In this document: one piece after another, positions 46,978 to 55,654 of the stretch | Position numbering within the stretch: the stretch's first letter is position 1 | Layout of the letters: the number at the start of each line of letters is the position of its first letter | Source: Persicirhabdus sediminis | Lineage (GTDB): Bacteria > Verrucomicrobiota > Verrucomicrobiia > Verrucomicrobiales > Akkermansiaceae | NCBI RefSeq assembly: GCF_016595495.1 | Contig: NZ_JAENIM010000009.1 | Span: 214,787-278,786, forward strand | Length of the DNA: 64,000 bases | Reading direction: 5' to 3' | Translations under genes and position numbers: made by a program | Notes under the pieces: generated by a model | The model's input: the letters and a program-made list of their open reading frames with translations, nothing else | Database searches by the model: none | Told to the model about the DNA's origin: nothing

Positions 46978-48564
46978 ATGTCTAAATTCCTCAAAATCTG
47001 CTTCATCGTCCACTGCCTGACAGCGCTATGCTGCCTAGCCGACACCGCGGGCATTGATCCCGCTAGAGTTGCCATTCTCTATAACATTAGCGAACCAAAA
47101 TCCAAACAACTGGCCGATTACTACGCCCAACAACGAGCCATCCCAGCTGAAAATATCATTGGGCTTCCTCTATCAACAAAGGGCACTATCTCGCGCAAAG
47201 ACTACATTGAGAGCTTAGAAAAGCCACTTCGTGCTCTCATGATAAAAAATGGCTGGTGGCAGAGAAGCCGCGATCCAAAAGGCAACTTTGTAACTACCAA
47301 AAGTAAAATCGACGTCCTCGTCTGCGTCAAAGGTGTGCCCTACAAGATTGCCCGCTATCATGAAGACCCTGATCCAGAAAAACAAAAAAAAGGGCCTAGC
47401 GGACAACAAAATGAAGCCGCAGTTGATTCAGAACTCGCCATCCTCGGTATCGATGGCATCCGCATCGAAGGACCACTTTCCAACAAATATTTCGATAAGA
47501 ACATCCGCTTCTCACAAGCTCGCCTGCCATACATGCTGCTAGTTGGACGCATTGATGCACCTAACTGGCAAACCTGCATTCGCATGATCGATGATGCCAT
47601 TGCTACAGAAAAAACTGGTCTATGGGGAATGGCCTACGTTGACATTGCTAAAAAAGGTGGCGCCTATGACGCTGGCGATAAGTGGTTAGAAACTATCATT
47701 CATAAGAACAATGCCTTTGGCATCCCAACAGTTGTGGATAGAAACAAGCAGACATTTGTCACCAACTACCCGATGACGGACGCTGCGCTCTACTACGGCT
47801 GGTATACTAGCAAACGTAACGGTCCATTACTCAACCCAGATTTTCGCTTCCGCCGCGGCGCGGTCGCCATGCACCTTCACTCATATAGTGCCGCTAACCT
47901 GCATAATAAAGATGCTGGCTGGTCAGGCCCAATCCTCGAAGCTGGCGCAGCTGCCACAGTTGGCAATGTCTACGAACCTTACCTAACGATCTCACATCGC
48001 TTTGATATCTTACATGATCGCCTAATGAAAGGTTACACGCTGGTAGAGGCAGCCTACGCTGCTATCCCCGCTCTATCATGGCAGAACATTGTACTCGGTG
48101 ATCCACTCTATCGACCGTTCATTCATATCGGTGGATCAGGTGAAGTTGTTGCCGAGGACCGCTATTATAGAGCTCTCAAGTTAGCCCACGAAGAATGGCA
48201 GATGACTCCTGATGTGCTGGTGAAAAAACTGCGCAGCCGTGCCGCAGAAAAGAATATCGGCCTATTTTATGAAGCGATCGGTCTGTTCTATCAACAACGC
48301 CGCGAGCTTCCAGTTGCCCAAGCCTTTTTCAGCTCAGCTCAAAATACCTACCTAAAACCAGCCGACCAAATTCGCCAAGTCCTCTTGCAGGCCGACATCC
48401 AGCGACAAGAGGGAAATAAAGATGCCGCCATAGAAATTCTCAAAGAAAATTTACCTTTATTTGATGACATCCCCGAAGCAAAGGCAATCACTGCTACGCT
48501 CAATATCCTCGATCCACCACCTCCAGCCGAACCAAAAGGTAAACCTGAAGCCAACAAAAAATAA
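46978..48564 (+). CDS. Exported TIGR03790-family protein
   Basis: A 528-aa protein with a signal peptide (MSKFLKICFIVHCLTALCCLA). The body matches my memory of the TIGR03790 family: DPARVAILYNISEPKSKQLADYY, PAENIIGLPL near the start, IDVLVCVKGVPYKIA, PYMLLVGRIDAPNWQT, and VGNVYEPYL before LVEAAYAAIPALSWQNIVLGDPLYRP (landmarks). The C-terminal ~130 residues are helical and TPR-like. The family is common in Verrucomicrobiota and other environmental bacteria; its function is unknown. It is followed after 11 bp by the LolA-like gene. Confidence 0.82.
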   Translation: MSKFLKICFIVHCLTALCCLADTAGIDPARVAILYNISEPKSKQLADYYAQQRAIPAENIIGLPLSTKGTISRKDYIESLEKPLRALMIKNGWWQRSRDPKGNFVTTKSKIDVLVCVKGVPYKIARYHEDPDPEKQKKGPSGQQNEAAVDSELAILGIDGIRIEGPLSNKYFDKNIRFSQARLPYMLLVGRIDAPNWQTCIRMIDDAIATEKTGLWGMAYVDIAKKGGAYDAGDKWLETIIHKNNAFGIPTVVDRNKQTFVTNYPMTDAALYYGWYTSKRNGPLLNPDFRFRRGAVAMHLHSYSAANLHNKDAGWSGPILEAGAAATVGNVYEPYLTISHRFDILHDRLMKGYTLVEAAYAAIPALSWQNIVLGDPLYRPFIHIGGSGEVVAEDRYYRALKLAHEEWQMTPDVLVKKLRSRAAEKNIGLFYEAIGLFYQQRRELPVAQAFFSSAQNTYLKPADQIRQVLLQADIQRQEGNKDAAIEILKENLPLFDDIPEAKAITATLNILDPPPPAEPKGKPEANKK

Positions 48565-48575
48565 TTCCATCTAGC

Positions 48576-49223
48576 ATGAAACTATTCTCTCACATAGCCA
48601 TCGGCTGGTTAGCCACAATCAGCCTATCCCTAGCAAGCCCTGTAGATACTGCGCCATTAGAAAATTGGCTAGCCGAACAGGCTCAAATAAAAACTGGTGA
48701 AATCAACATCACACTAGAAAAATATGATTCCAAAGGACTACTGGTAACGAGCCAGCCGTGCCGCGCATGGGTAGACCGCCCCGAGTTTTTCCGCTGGGAT
48801 ATTGGCTCGCCAGTCAACAAGCAGATTATCCGCAATCCTGAAGGGTTTATGGTCATCGACCAAACGGCAAAATCATTCCAAATACTCAGTAAAGAATCCA
48901 AGTTGTCGCAGAAATATTCTATTCTCTGGCAATCTATCCCCGATGACATTGAGCACCTCAATAAATACTTCAATGTCGTATCTAGCAGCCAATCGGGAAA
49001 TGTATATACTGTCACGCTACAGCCCAACAGCTCAGCTCTCAGAAAATCTATCCCTTGGATCATTGTTTACCTCGACCGCAATGCTAACGACTTGTTAGCT
49101 ATAGAATTTCATAAAAAGGACAAATCCAGTCTACGCGCCCACTTCAGATCTAGTAAGCATTCTAGCAATCTCTCTGAAACTCTCTTCTTGCCCAAACTCG
49201 ACGGCTTCGACATCAAAAAATAG
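48576..49223 (+). CDS. LolA-like periplasmic lipoprotein carrier
   Basis: A 215-aa protein with signal peptide (MKLFSHIAIGWLATISLSLA). The arrangement RPEFFRWDIGSPVNKQIIRN, FMVIDQTAKSFQI and the final half-barrel strands fit the LolA/LolB fold, which shuttles lipoproteins to the outer membrane. Similarity to LolA is modest, so it may serve another hydrophobic ligand. Last gene of the three-gene plus-strand unit. Confidence 0.7.
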   Translation: MKLFSHIAIGWLATISLSLASPVDTAPLENWLAEQAQIKTGEINITLEKYDSKGLLVTSQPCRAWVDRPEFFRWDIGSPVNKQIIRNPEGFMVIDQTAKSFQILSKESKLSQKYSILWQSIPDDIEHLNKYFNVVSSSQSGNVYTVTLQPNSSALRKSIPWIIVYLDRNANDLLAIEFHKKDKSSLRAHFRSSKHSSNLSETLFLPKLDGFDIKK

Positions 49224-49430
49224 AAGCTAACAAAACATCCTCCTAGATTACTACAGCTGGGCCTACAGCCGTAGTAGAATGAGCGTCTCAAGATCCGAGC
49301 ATTTAAAAATAATCGGCTGCAAACTTGGCGCAAAACTAACAAAAATATACATTTTTTACTAAATGCCATTGATATCAGCCCGCATGTGCGATTAGTCTGA
49401 TTTCAGTCAAGTACCCAACATTTATATAAA

Positions 49431-50033
49431 GTGGCCGACAATTCTTTAAATACAAGGCATACATTGCTGCAAAAAGTATCCAACCAGAACGATGAATCGG
49501 CCTGGAAAGAATTTGTTTTCTACTACGAGAAATACATCTATCTAGTTTGCCGCAGCACGAACCTCGATCACCACGATGCTGAGGAAATTGTCCAACAAGT
49601 GCTCGTCAAACTGTGGAAGAAACTTCCTGAATTCCACTACAACCGCAATCAACGGTTTCGCTCGTGGCTGTGCCAAGTGACAAGAAACTGCGTGATGGAT
49701 CATTTTAGAAAGATCCAACAGCAGCAATCACGATTAGAGAAAGCCTATGCAAGCCAGCACTGGCAGTATTACAAGGAAGACAGCCTGCCCGATCTTGAGA
49801 AAATTGCTGAACGTGAATGGGAGAATTACATCGTTAACATGGCTTTAAGAAACCTGAAAAATAGCGTTTCAGAAAAGATGGTCGAAGTATTCCTCGCACG
49901 AGAAGATGGCGTCAGCGCAAAGGAAATCAGCATAAAAATGGGCATCCCTGTCAATACCGTTTATGTCTATCAAAAGCGCATGACTACCAAACTGGCTGAA
50001 GAAATTCAGCAACTCTGTGCGCAGCTAGATTAA
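49431..50033 (+). CDS. RNA polymerase ECF-type sigma factor
   Basis: A 200-aa sigma-70 family protein. Region 2 is AEEIVQQVLVKLWKKLPEF with RFRSWLCQVTRNCVMDHFRK, and region 4 is EVFLAREDGVSAKEISIKMG followed by IPVNTVYVYQKRMTTKLAEE, a normal HTH. Start is GTG at 49431, with family-like sequence beginning soon after. It is convergent with, and only 10 bp from, a kinase-like gene; ECF/Ser-Thr kinase pairs are frequent in Verrucomicrobiota and Planctomycetota, so the two may form one signalling pathway. Confidence 0.92.
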   Translation: MADNSLNTRHTLLQKVSNQNDESAWKEFVFYYEKYIYLVCRSTNLDHHDAEEIVQQVLVKLWKKLPEFHYNRNQRFRSWLCQVTRNCVMDHFRKIQQQQSRLEKAYASQHWQYYKEDSLPDLEKIAEREWENYIVNMALRNLKNSVSEKMVEVFLAREDGVSAKEISIKMGIPVNTVYVYQKRMTTKLAEEIQQLCAQLD

Positions 50034-50043
50034 GCTCAGGCGA

Positions 50044-52056
50044 TCAGCGTCTGATGATGCGTACATCGCCCACCTGCCTGTCTTGTATATGCTCATACTG
50101 ATCAATGGCTATTTCTACTGAAACAAGCCCTTCAACATTCAAGACTTTGCTCAGATCACTAACGAGCGTGCCAATGATGTTAATATCCTTCGCACTGAGG
50201 TAGCGGAACTCGTCACCATGCAGCGCCCGCATCTCTGATAGATCTAACTTTTCAAAATAGAGGCCTCGTAGCGAAGTCAGTTTATTCACTTTCTTATGTC
50301 CATTTAATGACAATGAATACCCGCGCGAGTTTCTCGTTAAACTGTAATGCCATCCATGCTCTGAGCGGTTAGCTTGTCGCGTAATAAGGCCAAACACCTT
50401 CCTGACATCATTAAGCGCCGGCTCATCTCGGTAAAAGTTAGCCGCTATTAATGAGGTAATTTCCGGGTCGTTGATTTCTACAATCAAACTTTTAAGGTCT
50501 TCCACGCTCCATGTTCGCTTCGCCTTCTTCACACGAGAATACAGCTGAGAAATCTCGCGTAACTCAGTAACATCTTCACCACTGTGCTCTTGGTAAATTT
50601 TCAAGTATTCATCAGCTAAGTAAAACTCTAACTCGGCTAAGGCAATTAGAGCCAAATTATAATAAGCATAAGTGAGACCAGAATCTCTATCTACAGCCTC
50701 TTCTAGCAACTCTTTTGCATCCATTAAGCTGCCAGCGCACATTCTATCAATCCCCTCGCGCATCAAAGCTGGCGCCGCTTCAGAGGCCATTTTCTCACGC
50801 TCCAAGCGCTCTAATTCATACAACCTAAGTGCATCTAGGGCGCGTTTCTCATTGAGGTTTGCTCGCGCTTCGTTCCTTGCCGCTAGCGATGCACTATGCG
50901 ACGCCAGCCGTTCACTATGAACTAACTGAGTGATCGATACAGCCAAGATAAAACTAAAAACCAAAATCAAACTACCCACCAATTGATGGCGCTGAAATAG
51001 CAAAACTAAAGAACGCATGAAGCCAGCCTGCTCAGCACTGGTAGCGTAACCTTCACGCCACTTCTCGATGTCTGAACGCATTTCGCTCACACTCTCGTAA
51101 CGTTGCTCTGGGTCTAACTTTAAGGCCTTCATCGCAATCGCAGCTATGGCTTCAGGAATCTTAAAATACGGATTCTTTCGTTCGCTAAGGTTGCGCACTC
51201 TACCTTCTAAGGTGGCGATTAGACTCGCCTTAGAATTACGCGATTTTACAGGAGGCCTGAATGCTAACAAAAAGTATAACAACGCGCCCAATGCATATAT
51301 ATCAGTCTGCTCATCTTTATTTCCATAGCTAGAATCCACTTGCTCAGGAGCAATATAGCCAGGAGAACCTTTGATCACCCCGTCTAAGGTGTAATCGTTG
51401 AGCATAATCGGATCTAACGATCGGCGCTCCTTGGTGTCTTCATCTACGTCTTCTAGCAGTCGCGCGATTCCCCAGTCACAAACAAGAACCTCACCATATG
51501 GACCAATCTGGATGTTAGCTGGTTTTAGGTCTAAGTGGACAACGCCTTTAGAATGCGCGTATTCAATGGCATCACAGACCTTGAGGAAGATATCCAAGAC
51601 TTTTTGTAAACTGTAGTCACCTGGCTCTCCCTCAGATTTGATTCGCAAAATCATCTCCTCAACAGTTGAGCCCTCAATGAGCTTCATTACAAAAAACGGC
51701 TTTCCCTGTTCTGAGATACCTGCATCGTAAACAGGTACGATGTTAGGGTGCTCTAAGGAAGCTGTTACAAATGCTTCACTCAAAAATTTCTCACCTTTGG
51801 CATAAGAATCGGAATCGATCAAATTAGCCATCGCGATAGGCCGCGAAGTACGCAGGTCGTACGCTTTGCTGATGATCTTCGCTCCCCCGCGCGCAATGGC
51901 CTGGTCCATTTGGTAGCGATCTGTGGCAGAGCGCACCCGCTGATAGACAGGATAGTTATCCTCACTATCCTCTTCATCCTCAGCACGCGTGAAATACTTT
52001 CCCAGCGATCGCACATCCTGATAGAATTCTTCGTTGCTCAGAGAATATTTTTCCAT
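50044..52056 (-). CDS. Membrane-bound Ser/Thr kinase-like protein lacking the usual beta-3 lysine
   Basis: A 670-aa protein with an N-terminal kinase-fold domain (about 50-335), a transmembrane helix near 350-375 (GSLILVFSFILAVSITQL), and a C-terminal exported region with TPR-like helices (AYYNLALIALAELEFYLADE). The catalytic loop HLDLKPAN (H174, D176, N181) and metal motif CDWGIAR (D194) are intact. In the position of VAxK the sequence is RPIAMANL, so the ATP-anchoring Lys is Ala77, and the Gly loop is IARGGAKIIS. It may be an atypical kinase or pseudokinase. The convergent ECF sigma gene is the likely partner. Confidence 0.87.
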   Translation of the reverse strand: MEKYSLSNEEFYQDVRSLGKYFTRAEDEEDSEDNYPVYQRVRSATDRYQMDQAIARGGAKIISKAYDLRTSRPIAMANLIDSDSYAKGEKFLSEAFVTASLEHPNIVPVYDAGISEQGKPFFVMKLIEGSTVEEMILRIKSEGEPGDYSLQKVLDIFLKVCDAIEYAHSKGVVHLDLKPANIQIGPYGEVLVCDWGIARLLEDVDEDTKERRSLDPIMLNDYTLDGVIKGSPGYIAPEQVDSSYGNKDEQTDIYALGALLYFLLAFRPPVKSRNSKASLIATLEGRVRNLSERKNPYFKIPEAIAAIAMKALKLDPEQRYESVSEMRSDIEKWREGYATSAEQAGFMRSLVLLFQRHQLVGSLILVFSFILAVSITQLVHSERLASHSASLAARNEARANLNEKRALDALRLYELERLEREKMASEAAPALMREGIDRMCAGSLMDAKELLEEAVDRDSGLTYAYYNLALIALAELEFYLADEYLKIYQEHSGEDVTELREISQLYSRVKKAKRTWSVEDLKSLIVEINDPEITSLIAANFYRDEPALNDVRKVFGLITRQANRSEHGWHYSLTRNSRGYSLSLNGHKKVNKLTSLRGLYFEKLDLSEMRALHGDEFRYLSAKDINIIGTLVSDLSKVLNVEGLVSVEIAIDQYEHIQDRQVGDVRIIRR

Positions 52057-52359
52057 AATTAGCTGGGGTGACTATATGATCGGTCAGCGGTCAGATTCTA
52101 CAGTCACCTAGCACTATTAGACAAGCTTCGATCAAACAAACAGCTGGACATTCTGCTAGTGCCCACCTAGATGCAGACATCATTATCAAATGTTACTCTG
52201 TATAATCCAACACCTTACATAATCGATTAAAGCTCTAAGTCTTCACAAGGAATATATTAGCTTGATAGTGGACTTTGTTAACTTAATATAATCTATAATT
52301 TACAGAGCTTTACCAATTAGACCTGTAAAGAAACAGCCGCCCACCCATTCCTAGCCGCT
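52057..52359. other. 303-bp divergent intergenic region (kinase / AraC gene)
   Basis: No gene seen. The right half is AT-rich and includes TTGATA (near 52263) and TATAAT-like boxes (near 52285-52300), probably the promoter region of the AraC gene; spacing is not ideal for one confident call. Confidence 0.4.
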
Positions 52360-53217
52360 ATGAAAGCCAGCCAAGAGGACATTATCATCAAATCAGAAGA
52401 ATCATTTCAGTGCTTCCAAGTCATCACTGATAAGCTCGTCTGTCCCTATCACTATCATCCTGAAATTGAAATCGTCCATATTCAATCAGGTAGAGGTCAA
52501 CGGTTGATAGGCGATTTTCAATCTGATTTTGGCAAGGGTGATTTTGTCCTGATAGGTAGTGGGCTGCCACACATGTATACACAAGTTGGTGATGACACAG
52601 TGAAATCTTACTGTCTGCAATTCAAAGCCCAAGCACTCGGCACTGATTTTCTCAAAATCCCCGAGATGGCAAAAATTGCCGCGATGCTAGAACGCGCCAA
52701 GCGTGGCATGACATTCTCAAATGATGTTGAAGAAAAGGCTAAAAAGATCCTCGCGCGCGCCAACCGTGTCGGTGCTGGCCCAGCTCGCATCTGTGCGCTC
52801 ATCGAACTGCTGGAACTTCTAAGCGAAGATGAGGAGTCTAAATGTCTAGCTAGCTTAAGCTACAACGCACCTAGCAGCCCAAAAGAACTTGATAGACAGG
52901 AAAAGGTCATCAACTACCTCAACCAACATTGGCCAGAGCCAATCAAACTCGCTGAAGTCGCCAAAATAGCTGGCCTGCACCCAAATTCGTTCAGCCGCTT
53001 CTTCCGTAAATGTTTCCGCCGTACTTTCCAACAATACCTCATCGAGCTCAGGCTCAGCCATGCCGCTAGATTATTGCTAGAAAATAATGATACTATCACT
53101 GGAATTGCTTTTGATTGCGGATTCAGCGACCTTTCTAACTTCAATCGTCAGTTCCTCAAAAACTACGGCAGTACACCTCGCGATTACAGAAAAAGGCTGA
53201 GTACTGGCCGCAAGTAA
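52360..53217 (+). CDS. AraC family transcriptional regulator
   Basis: A 285-aa DNA-binding protein with an N-terminal cupin sensor (PYHYHPEIEIVHIQSGRG with the usual His pair, then SGLPHMY) and a C-terminal double HTH (about 185-285): IKLAEVAKIAGLHPNSFSRF, RRTFQQYLIELRLSHAARLL, TGIAFDCGFSDLSNFNRQF. This cupin-AraC form usually responds to sugars or related small ligands. Convergent with an exported esterase gene 51 bp away, which it may control. Confidence 0.93.
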   Translation: MKASQEDIIIKSEESFQCFQVITDKLVCPYHYHPEIEIVHIQSGRGQRLIGDFQSDFGKGDFVLIGSGLPHMYTQVGDDTVKSYCLQFKAQALGTDFLKIPEMAKIAAMLERAKRGMTFSNDVEEKAKKILARANRVGAGPARICALIELLELLSEDEESKCLASLSYNAPSSPKELDRQEKVINYLNQHWPEPIKLAEVAKIAGLHPNSFSRFFRKCFRRTFQQYLIELRLSHAARLLLENNDTITGIAFDCGFSDLSNFNRQFLKNYGSTPRDYRKRLSTGRK

Positions 53218-53218
53218 A

Positions 53219-53247
53219 CAAAAAGGCATCCACTAGCAGTGGATGCC
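53219..53247. terminator. Terminator between araC-like and esterase genes
   Basis: A 10-bp perfect stem GGCATCCACT/AGTGGATGCC with loop AGC. The A run on its left gives a T run on the minus strand, so it mainly serves the esterase gene; it may also act on the plus strand. Confidence 0.82.
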
Positions 53248-53268
53248 CTTGATTAAGTTTCTAGCTAG

Positions 53269-55440
53269 TTATTTCACTTGCAGTTTGAATGCGCTTGTTG
53301 GCCACATTTCAGAATTCACCAAATTAGGTTCCGCTCGCTCACTCCAAGCAAAGCGCACCCACTCAGGTGACTCAACTCCTTCAGCTGAGAGCACCACACA
53401 ATCCCCCTCAATTTTTGCTTTTGCTAGAGAGAAATTACCATCAGCGCCAGCTAGCTCAAACCAATCTGGCTGCTTACCGTCACGCGTGCTTAGTCCGTCA
53501 GCCACCTCGCTGAACTGGACAACAACATTGCCTTTCAGCCTATGAGCACTCAGCGCTACAGGGCCGCTTGCGCAGACATCTTTTTGTCCGTAGTGATTTT
53601 TCAATGCCACCTGAGCTAACCGCTCACCAACGGGCTTCTTGTTTAATGGGTGGATATCATTTATGTCTCCAACATCATTAATAACAACCATTGATGAATT
53701 CTCTATCACCTCAGCTGCCTTTGCTTGAGCTAACCAAAGCTCCGGCAGTAAATCAGCACCACGATTATAGCTATAAGGCGCGATCTGGACAAAATACAGC
53801 GGGAAAGAATCACCACCCCACACTTGGCGCCAGTCATTAGCTAGGGTCTGCATCTTATCTACATAGTGCTCACCATCATTTAAGTTCGCCTCGCCCTGAT
53901 ACCAAATCATACCCGCAATCGGCATTTTGGTATACGGGTGCACCATCGCATTATAATAAATCTGAGTCCCCTCTGGAGTTAGACTTGGCGCCCAGTTTTC
54001 TATCTGCGTGCCTCCAATGCTTGAATGAATCAGACCAATAGGAATATCTAGCTGGTTCTGCACCATACGCCCAAAGTAGTATGCAGTAGCCGAGAAGTTA
54101 TTCAAATTGTCAGGGCTAGCTACTAACCATTCAGCTTGAAACTCTAGCTCCTCCTTTTTCATTCCACTCAGACCTTTCGGTGTCTGCACGAAATGTAAAT
54201 CGTTATGCTGGGCATTACTGATCGCCTCAGGTCCACCATCGGTGTTAGCCAGGCCCCACTGCATATTAGACTGACCAGAGCAAAACCACACATCTCCCAC
54301 CTTCACATTAGTAAGTACCAATTCACGGCCGCTACTTGTTAGCTTCAACTCACTACCTTGGTTGATAGGCTGAGCTGGTAGAGTGACCGACCAAGACCCC
54401 TTGCTATCAGCTTTGGTCTGAATTTTCTCACCGTTCGCAAATTGCACCGTCACCTCGCTAGCTGGTAACGAGGTCCCCCAAACAGGAATCTCACGGTCGC
54501 GCTGCAATATCATATTGTCGCTAAACAAATGGTCAAAACTAAGTAGCCCCTTCACGGGCAGGATAAAAGTGCCCGTAGCCACACTACCTCTGCCGTCATC
54601 AGCTTGGAACACAAATTCATTATCACCTCTATCAGTGAATTTAGGTTCACCTGAAAAACTGCCATCAGGCTGCAACTCTAACCAACTAGGGCCAGCTAGT
54701 TTTTTAAATGTCAATTTATCACCGTCTGGATCCTCGGCCCAATCATTCAGAGAACCACTGAATGTATCAAGCTCCATCACATCATCCCAGCGCATAGTAT
54801 ACGGGTGCGAAACAAAACTAACTGGCAGATTCCCATCACCACGTATTCCAGCCACTGAGGCATTATCAATAAAATGGCGCTGAAATACAGGGCCTTCACC
54901 GCGCACTTCTGTTCCTAGCTGAATTTGCCCATAACTGGCTCCATCTGGCGCTACAGCGGTACCAGAAAGGTTGTGCCATTGCTGCACGGGTACAGCTAAA
55001 TTATCCGCTTTTGCCACCACTTGGCGGGCACCTAACGAATTATTATCACCATCAAACCAAACCACTCTGATAGCTGGCTCCCATCTCGAATCCTGGCTAT
55101 CAGCATTCATGAAATCTACCGAGAACTGATAGTCTTCGCCAGCAACGACACTGAAATTCTGATAGACATAAGTGGCGTCCCAGGTAATGACAATAGCCTT
55201 ATTGTCTTTAGCCAATCGCGTGTCGAATTCCCCACTAGTCAACCACGACTTGCGTGTCTCCGGCTTCCATAGCTGCCGTCTCCACCCCTCGCAGATGAAA
55301 TGCGGAGCATCTCTATCTTCGGCAAGGCCAATTTCAAAATCTCCATTGATCAAGAGCTCTTCAGGCGCAGCTGCTAGCTGGCCCAATGGCGCTAGCAGTA
55401 TGAACCAGACACAAGCACGTTCTCTAAAGCTTAAATTCAT
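53269..55440 (-). CDS. Exported sialate O-acetylesterase-like SGNH hydrolase
   Basis: The frame is open to 55512; ATG 55440 (MNLSFRERACVWFILLAPLG) gives a signal peptide ending near LAAA, so I chose it (723 aa). Order: CBM-like beta domain (about 20-180, NGDFEIGLAED), a cadherin/Ig-like domain (DPDGDKLTFKKLAGPSWL), a small Ig-like insert, then the esterase with WFCSGQSNMQWG (Ser block, near 390), GMIWYQGEANL (near 510) and NDIHPLN (Asp-His, near 595). These enzymes remove O-acetyl groups from sialic acids or other glycans. The neighbouring AraC regulator suggests glycan use. Confidence 0.9.
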   Translation of the reverse strand: MNLSFRERACVWFILLAPLGQLAAAPEELLINGDFEIGLAEDRDAPHFICEGWRRQLWKPETRKSWLTSGEFDTRLAKDNKAIVITWDATYVYQNFSVVAGEDYQFSVDFMNADSQDSRWEPAIRVVWFDGDNNSLGARQVVAKADNLAVPVQQWHNLSGTAVAPDGASYGQIQLGTEVRGEGPVFQRHFIDNASVAGIRGDGNLPVSFVSHPYTMRWDDVMELDTFSGSLNDWAEDPDGDKLTFKKLAGPSWLELQPDGSFSGEPKFTDRGDNEFVFQADDGRGSVATGTFILPVKGLLSFDHLFSDNMILQRDREIPVWGTSLPASEVTVQFANGEKIQTKADSKGSWSVTLPAQPINQGSELKLTSSGRELVLTNVKVGDVWFCSGQSNMQWGLANTDGGPEAISNAQHNDLHFVQTPKGLSGMKKEELEFQAEWLVASPDNLNNFSATAYYFGRMVQNQLDIPIGLIHSSIGGTQIENWAPSLTPEGTQIYYNAMVHPYTKMPIAGMIWYQGEANLNDGEHYVDKMQTLANDWRQVWGGDSFPLYFVQIAPYSYNRGADLLPELWLAQAKAAEVIENSSMVVINDVGDINDIHPLNKKPVGERLAQVALKNHYGQKDVCASGPVALSAHRLKGNVVVQFSEVADGLSTRDGKQPDWFELAGADGNFSLAKAKIEGDCVVLSAEGVESPEWVRFAWSERAEPNLVNSEMWPTSAFKLQVK

Positions 55441-55572
55441 GCCAATAAGGTAAGCCAGAAATACTAGAAAAACACAGCTTATCATTGCAAATTTCAATAC
55501 AAAGATTACCAATAATGATAATTAAAACAACTAAACGCTTGGAAAAATAACACAAACAGCTTGAGATTTCGA

Positions 55573-55606
55573 CAAAAAAAGACGCCTGAAGTTTCCCTCA
55601 GACGCC
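55573..55606 (-). terminator. htpG terminator
   Basis: In the minus-strand RNA a 9-bp stem (two G-U pairs) between 55598-55606 and 55581-55589 is followed by seven U. It lies about 50 bp after the htpG stop. Confidence 0.8.
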
Positions 55607-55654
55607 CTAGAATTTTAAGTCAGCCAGTAAGCCTAACTTAGAAAATAAAATCGA

